A stretch of 32,871 nt of DNA from Halobacillus massiliensis (GTDB lineage Bacteria; Bacillota; Bacilli; Bacillales; Halobacillaceae), in NCBI RefSeq assembly GCF_900166625.1, contig NZ_LT800499.1, positions 938,686 through 971,556 of the forward strand. The letters run 5' to 3'. Below are positions 30,002 through 32,871 of this stretch, piece by piece. Position 1 is the first letter of the stretch. Every line of letters starts with the position of its first letter. The notes beneath the pieces are model-generated. The model was not told the origin of the DNA. It worked only from the letters and a program-made list of their open reading frames with translations, and searched no databases. A program made the position numbers and the translations under genes.

Positions 30002-30080
30002 ATTTTAGATGAATCGATGAAGAGATCCGTTTGCAAGCTCTTAATGAAAAGAAAAATGTATCAGAGGTGGCCAAGGAAAA
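30002..30080 (+). repeat. Diverged direct repeat, copy A
   Basis: Copy A shares TTTTAGxTGAATCGAT and GTATCAGA with copy B at 31342-31424 and aligns along about 75 bases with small gaps. In copy A one frame reads IDEEIRLQALNEKKNVSEVA, in copy B a damaged version of the same, so both are probably remains of one duplicated gene end. The pair flanks the spore-surface gene. Confidence 0.55.
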
Positions 30081-30095
30081 GCCACAAACTTCTTA

Positions 30096-31232
30096 TTAGG
30101 GGTTCACGCTTATTCCACTAGGAAAAGAACCCACTGGGATGGTAGCAACGACAGTATTTGTATTTCCACTAATGACGGAAACATTGTCACTGTCAGAGTT
30201 TGCAACATAAATCCCATTCGTTAAAGGATTCACGCATATTCCAATAGGGCTATCTCCCACTGAGATGGAATCAATGACAGTATCTGTATTTCCATTAAGG
30301 ACGGAAACATTGTCACTGTCAGAGTTTGCAACATAAATCCCATTTGTTAAAGGATTCACGTCTATTCCAATAGGGCCATCCCCCACTGATATGGAATCAA
30401 TGACAGTATTTGTATTTCCATTAAGGACGAAAACATTGTCAGTGAAATAATCTGCTGTTACATAAATGCGGTTCGTGGTAGGATTTACGCCTACTTGGGA
30501 AAGACCATCATCCACAAATAATTCTCTGATGATGCTATTGGTAAATCCGTCGATGACGGATACAGTGTTACTGACTTCGTTTACTACATATATTCGATTA
30601 TTAACGGAAATCGGGGTAGAAGGGCCAGCAGGTCCTGTGGCTCCGGGTGGTCCTGTTTCTCCCTTGGGACCAGTCGGTCCAATTGATCCCGTTGCTCCTG
30701 TGGGTCCTATGGTTCCGGTAATTCCTGTTGGTCCCGTCGCTCCTCGGGGTCCAGTTGGTCCTATAGCTTCCACCGTCAGTAAGGCCACATCATCCACATA
30801 GACGTTAGATCCTCCCGATCGAGGAAGTTTTTGAATCAATAAAACCCCGCTGGCTGTGCCGGCTGGTGCAGGAGAAGAAGTCCCATAAACTTCTAACCAC
30901 TCTCCGACTGCCGAAAGTCTATCCCCCGGTATATTGATTGTTAACCCTGTGGCCAAGGGATTGAAATTTTCATTATAGTACGTCAAAGTGATTAATAGTT
31001 GAGGGCTGGGATTACCGTTGGTTCTTGCCAAGGAAGCAAGAAACTCAAAGTTTTCCCCTTCACTTACGGAAAAAACTTGATAAAGTATAGCTGTGCTACT
31101 TGGAGGGGATAAAAGGGCGCTAGAAGTGCCTGTATGACTTGAAGTTGAAGTGGCAGAGGCATTTAAAGTTATCCAAGGAGCAAGTATTCCTGTTTCAAAT
31201 CCTCCATTACTGATTCGGTTAATAATGGTCAT
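30096..31232 (-). CDS. NTTRR-collagen-YVTN spore-surface protein
   Basis: A 378-residue protein. Residues 1-150 form an NTTRR-F1-type domain ([45 protein letters not shown]), 159-205 a run of Gly-X-Y collagen triplets rich in GPT and GAT, and 210-378 about four YVTN beta-propeller blades ([18 protein letters not shown]). Such proteins decorate the exosporium or spore crust as filaments. The frame stops at SGISVNP, the start of a fifth blade, so the propeller is incomplete. The last blades are near-identical 126-base repeats. GTG 31241 is inside AGGAGGTG; ATG 31232 is the start. A sigma-K-like CATAAAATA lies upstream, consistent with late mother-cell expression. Confidence 0.88.
   Translation of the reverse strand: MTIINRISNGGFETGILAPWITLNASATSTSSHTGTSSALLSPPSSTAILYQVFSVSEGENFEFLASLARTNGNPSPQLLITLTYYNENFNPLATGLTINIPGDRLSAVGEWLEVYGTSSPAPAGTASGVLLIQKLPRSGGSNVYVDDVALLTVEAIGPTGPRGATGPTGITGTIGPTGATGSIGPTGPKGETGPPGATGPAGPSTPISVNNRIYVVNEVSNTVSVIDGFTNSIIRELFVDDGLSQVGVNPTTNRIYVTADYFTDNVFVLNGNTNTVIDSISVGDGPIGIDVNPLTNGIYVANSDSDNVSVLNGNTDTVIDSISVGDSPIGICVNPLTNGIYVANSDSDNVSVISGNTNTVVATIPVGSFPSGISVNP
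30110..30487 (-). repeat. Three tandem 126-bp repeats encoding YVTN blades
   Basis: The units are 30110-30235, 30236-30361 and 30362-30487, anchored by ACATTGTCA at 30181, 30307 and 30433 (spacing exactly 126). The first two are nearly identical over most of their length; a fourth, more diverged unit follows to about 30613. The unit encodes 42 residues. High identity implies recent unequal recombination or replication slippage. Confidence 0.9.
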
Positions 31233-31259
31233 ATTAGTCACCTCCTTTTCATCTTCTCT

Positions 31260-31268
31260 TATTTTATG
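31260..31268 (-). promoter_or_regulatory. Sigma-K/E-like -10 element
   Basis: On the minus strand CATAAAATA fits the CATAnnnTA sigma-K -10 pattern, about 28 bases before the ATG at 31232. No convincing -35 AC is at the expected distance. Confidence 0.4.
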
Positions 31269-31341
31269 CTTGGTTCCCTGTAAAGGAGTGGATGGTACCC
31301 CAGAAAGCTGAAAACCAGTAAGCTGGAAAAAGGTAACTTAA

Positions 31342-31424
31342 ATTTTAGGTGAATCGATAGATGAGGAGAGCTGTCTACAATCTCTGAAAGGGAAAAAAGA
31401 AGGTATCAGAAGTTGAAAAGAGTT
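31342..31424 (+). repeat. Diverged direct repeat, copy B
   Basis: This is the counterpart of 30002-30080, in the same orientation, upstream of the spore-surface gene. It carries a frameshift relative to copy A. The rest of 31242-31794 shows a terminator at 31569 and no supportable gene. Confidence 0.5.
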
Positions 31425-31568
31425 TGTAAAAGAAGTACTGTGGATTTCTTTATATTCTCTAAAATAAAAATACAAACGTAGGCGTTTATATTTGTAAAGA
31501 AAAGCAATAGTATGGGTGATAAAACTGTGAGTTACCAAATATATATCAACTTTCTTCCATTTAAGGGG

Positions 31569-31598
31569 GCGATTGTTCAATACGAGCAATCGCTTTTT
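31569..31598 (+). terminator. Rho-independent terminator
   Basis: GCGATTG (31569-31575) pairs with CAATCGC (31587-31593), then TTTTT. No gene is recognised upstream on this strand, so it may be left over from the decayed gene represented by repeat B. Confidence 0.75.
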
Positions 31599-31794
31599 CG
31601 CTAACAGGAATGAGACTCAGTTTCGAGATAATAGAATGTATGAAACTAAATTGAATCGATTTCGTATGGCTATTAGGAAGCTTTATTACATAAGCATAGC
31701 AAATTGAATTAATTAAACTGACGGCGCAGGATAGTTCAACAAGAGAGCAGCTTTTCGTTAAAAGGCAAGGTTGTCGAATAGGGGTGAGGTAGAG

Positions 31795-32112
31795 ATGAAA
31801 TTGGTAAGCAGGATTCAAGAAAAATACAGAAAAAGTAATAAGTTATTTTTAGCTTTAAAAGTTCTATTAAGCGCTTTTACAATTTTCTTTGCTGTTAGGG
31901 TTTTATTCCTATCTATTTCGGGATTAGTGAGTTCGGATACTTCAACTGATTTTCCGAATTTATTACTTTTTGGTATGCTTTTTTCTTTAGGATTATCTAA
32001 TGCTGTCGAACTAGTTGAAAAGTTCGTTACCAAGAAAAAAGAATATTTTACACTATTACTTATAACTACATTCTTCCTTCTTGGTGTCTCCGTATTTGTG
32101 TTGTGGGTATGA
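31795..32112 (+). CDS. Small membrane protein, three predicted helices
   Basis: A 105-residue protein with a basic start (KLVSRIQEKYRKSNK) and three hydrophobic helices (FLALKVLLSAFTIFFAVRVL, LLLFGMLFSLGLSNAVELV and FTLLLITTFFLLGVSVFVLW) separated by a short polar loop and a KKK turn. Size and layout recall the DUF3953 and YoqO-type small proteins of Bacillus, but no motif secures this. ATG 31795 is preferred, with GGTGAGG upstream; an in-frame ATG at 31771 has no site. It is followed by a long palindrome and a possible peptide gene. Confidence 0.6.
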   Translation: MKLVSRIQEKYRKSNKLFLALKVLLSAFTIFFAVRVLFLSISGLVSSDTSTDFPNLLLFGMLFSLGLSNAVELVEKFVTKKKEYFTLLLITTFFLLGVSVFVLWV

Positions 32113-32160
32113 AATCGCAACACAAAATTAAGTAAGTTTTTAAACAAACAGATGCGTCAG

Positions 32161-32188
32161 TTTGAGATATACTCGAGAATATCTCGAA
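32161..32188. repeat. 28-base palindrome
   Basis: GAGATAT (32164-32170) and ATATCTC (32179-32185) are perfect arms around a CTCGAG core (32172-32177), with an A-A mismatch between core and arms, and TT/AA pairs outside. The full element is symmetric at 24 of 28 positions. It could be an operator or an RNA hairpin. Confidence 0.6.
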
Positions 32189-32217
32189 ATCAAGTCTTAC
32201 AGTAAAGGGGGCGAATC

Positions 32218-32262
32218 TTGGATAAAAAGATTTGGAACCGTCGCTGGGGAAATAAAGAATAA
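32218..32262 (+). CDS. Possible 14-residue cationic Trp-rich peptide
   Basis: AAAGGGGG (32204-32211) is followed six bases later by TTG and the frame MDKKIWNRRWGNKE, then TAA and, nine bases on, the terminator at 32271. The ordering palindrome, ribosome binding site, short frame, terminator is that of a minimal gene. The peptide would be basic with two Trp. It is too short for coding statistics, so it stays a candidate. Confidence 0.25.
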   Translation: MDKKIWNRRWGNKE

Positions 32263-32270
32263 AGCTTTGA

Positions 32271-32304
32271 AAAACGCCTGACCGTATTTTTGGACAGGCG
32301 TTTT
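32271..32304. terminator. Bidirectional terminator
   Basis: AAAACGCCTG (32271-32280) and CAGGCGTTTT (32295-32304) are perfect arms with A and T runs on each side, so it works for the minus-strand methyltransferase and for plus-strand transcription. Confidence 0.85.
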
Positions 32305-32307
32305 AAC

Positions 32308-32871
32308 TTATGCTTTTGTCTTATAAGATGTGATGTGATCCTGCAGCGTGTCGTCACTGCCGAACAAGAAGTGTTTCTCCATATTCGGGGAATAGGTGGA
32401 GTTTACAGCTGTACGGCCGACGGTTTCTGCCACTTCACGAAGCATAGCCGGAGAAGCTCCACAGCAGAGTCCCAAATAGTTTACACCAATACTGTGGGCT
32501 TCTTTGGCCCACTCAGCAAGCTCATACCTGTTCGTGTATAGCGGATCCAGGGACGTTGGGAACGTTGTTTCCGTTGGAAGTGTACAAGCACAGCTGCCGT
32601 CCGGCAGGTTGAAGAAGGTAGGGTGTTCTTCTGTTGTGCGGTAAGGAATGGGAAGGGCACCTACATAACCGTCCACCGTATTACGTATTTTCTCTATATA
32701 TGGTTGCATCGTTGCTGGTCCGCGGAAGCAGTTCATCCCCACAACAAGAGCGCCTTTTTCTTTTAATAAGCGGCAGGCTTCTTCTACTTCGTAGCCATCT
32801 CGCAGAATATTTTCTCCCATCAGGCCAAATGTGATTACGGCAGGAAGCTCTTGTTTTTGGATTTCTTCGAG
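32308..32871 (-). CDS. Homocysteine S-methyltransferase family protein, C-terminal part
   Basis: The C-terminal 187 residues of a Zn-dependent methyltransferase that makes methionine from homocysteine; the frame is open to the right edge. Family features are the GALVVGMNCFRGPATM segment, where the Cys is the first Zn ligand, and GVNYLGLCCGASPAMLREVA, where the Cys pair provides the other two ligands. The end (SPNMEKHFLFGSDDTLQDHI) is typical of the BHMT-like Bacillus proteins. The methyl donor (S-methylmethionine, betaine or methyl-folate) cannot be told from this part. The gene ends at the bidirectional terminator. Confidence 0.9.
   Translation of the reverse strand, partial: LEEIQKQELPAVITFGLMGENILRDGYEVEEACRLLKEKGALVVGMNCFRGPATMQPYIEKIRNTVDGYVGALPIPYRTTEEHPTFFNLPDGSCACTLPTETTFPTSLDPLYTNRYELAEWAKEAHSIGVNYLGLCCGASPAMLREVAETVGRTAVNSTYSPNMEKHFLFGSDDTLQDHITSYKTKA

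Noticed and set aside
30110-30487. CRISPR-like repeat array
   Set aside because: The 126-base units are contiguous, in frame and encode beta-propeller blades; there are no spacers and no cas genes.
30466-30801. Plus-strand frame rich in Gly-Pro-Val over the collagen region
   Set aside because: It is the antisense of the collagen triplets, which always gives such a low-complexity frame.
31338-31818. Minus-strand frames of 83 and 85 codons
   Set aside because: No ribosome binding sites; one contains the plus-strand terminator at 31569 and the other overlaps the start of the 31795 gene.

Overview
The window looks like chromosome from a spore-forming, low-GC Gram-positive bacterium of the Bacillaceae. 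The evidence is strong AGGAGG-type ribosome binding sites, frequent GTG/TTG starts, a SleB-type cortex hydrolase, a Spo0M-like protein, a CarD/YdeB regulator, an NTTRR-collagen spore-surface protein, and a cadC-cadA pair whose ligand residues match staphylococcal CadC. A moderately halophilic genus such as Halobacillus is possible, but that is an impression from protein flavour, not proof. No rRNA, tRNA, CRISPR array or intact prophage was seen.

Layout. 1-2.6 kb: cell-surface polysaccharide genes, a partial UDP-GlcNAc 2-epimerase (minus) divergent from a Wzy/O-antigen-ligase-type membrane protein. 2.6-5.2 kb: a decayed accessory stretch with a broken REP-type tyrosine transposase, a probably N-truncated orphan, a small orphan and an XRE regulator. 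5.3-8.2 kb: a secreted SleB-type hydrolase, a D-2-hydroxyacid dehydrogenase with a palindrome in its promoter, a small orphan and a membrane protein. 8.4-10.8 kb: a tightly overlapping phage-style replication cassette (DnaD-like protein, G39P-like loader, DnaB helicase) with a structured leader and no other phage genes. 10.9-16.1 kb: a DUF697-type GTPase, a membrane-anchored coiled-coil protein, a DUF4181 protein, an LCP cell-wall ligase and the Mg2+ channel MgtE.

16.2-20.5 kb is the metal section: cadC and cadA with a clear promoter and operator, then a yybP-ykoY (Mn2+) riboswitch with a complete expression platform. The riboswitch reads into a short Spo0M-like gene rather than the usual Mn2+ exporter. 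21.2-24.9 kb: a Na+/solute symporter and a GH42 beta-galactosidase downstream of a cre-like site, which together look like a glucose-repressed galactoside uptake and hydrolysis operon. 25.4-28.7 kb: a CarD-like regulator (minus), a YrzI-like microprotein and a two-component system whose sensor has a four-cysteine GAF domain suggesting an Fe-S or redox sensor. 28.9-32.9 kb: small membrane proteins, a truncated choloylglycine-hydrolase-type gene, an NTTRR-collagen-YVTN spore-surface protein flanked by diverged direct repeats, a possible 14-residue peptide gene behind a long palindrome, and a partial homocysteine S-methyltransferase running off the right edge.

The most unusual observations are the Mn2+ riboswitch ahead of a half-length Spo0M homologue, the orphan phage-type replication cassette with a competing-hairpin leader, the Cys-pair N-terminal tail of CadA, and the recently duplicated 126-bp propeller repeats in the spore-surface gene.
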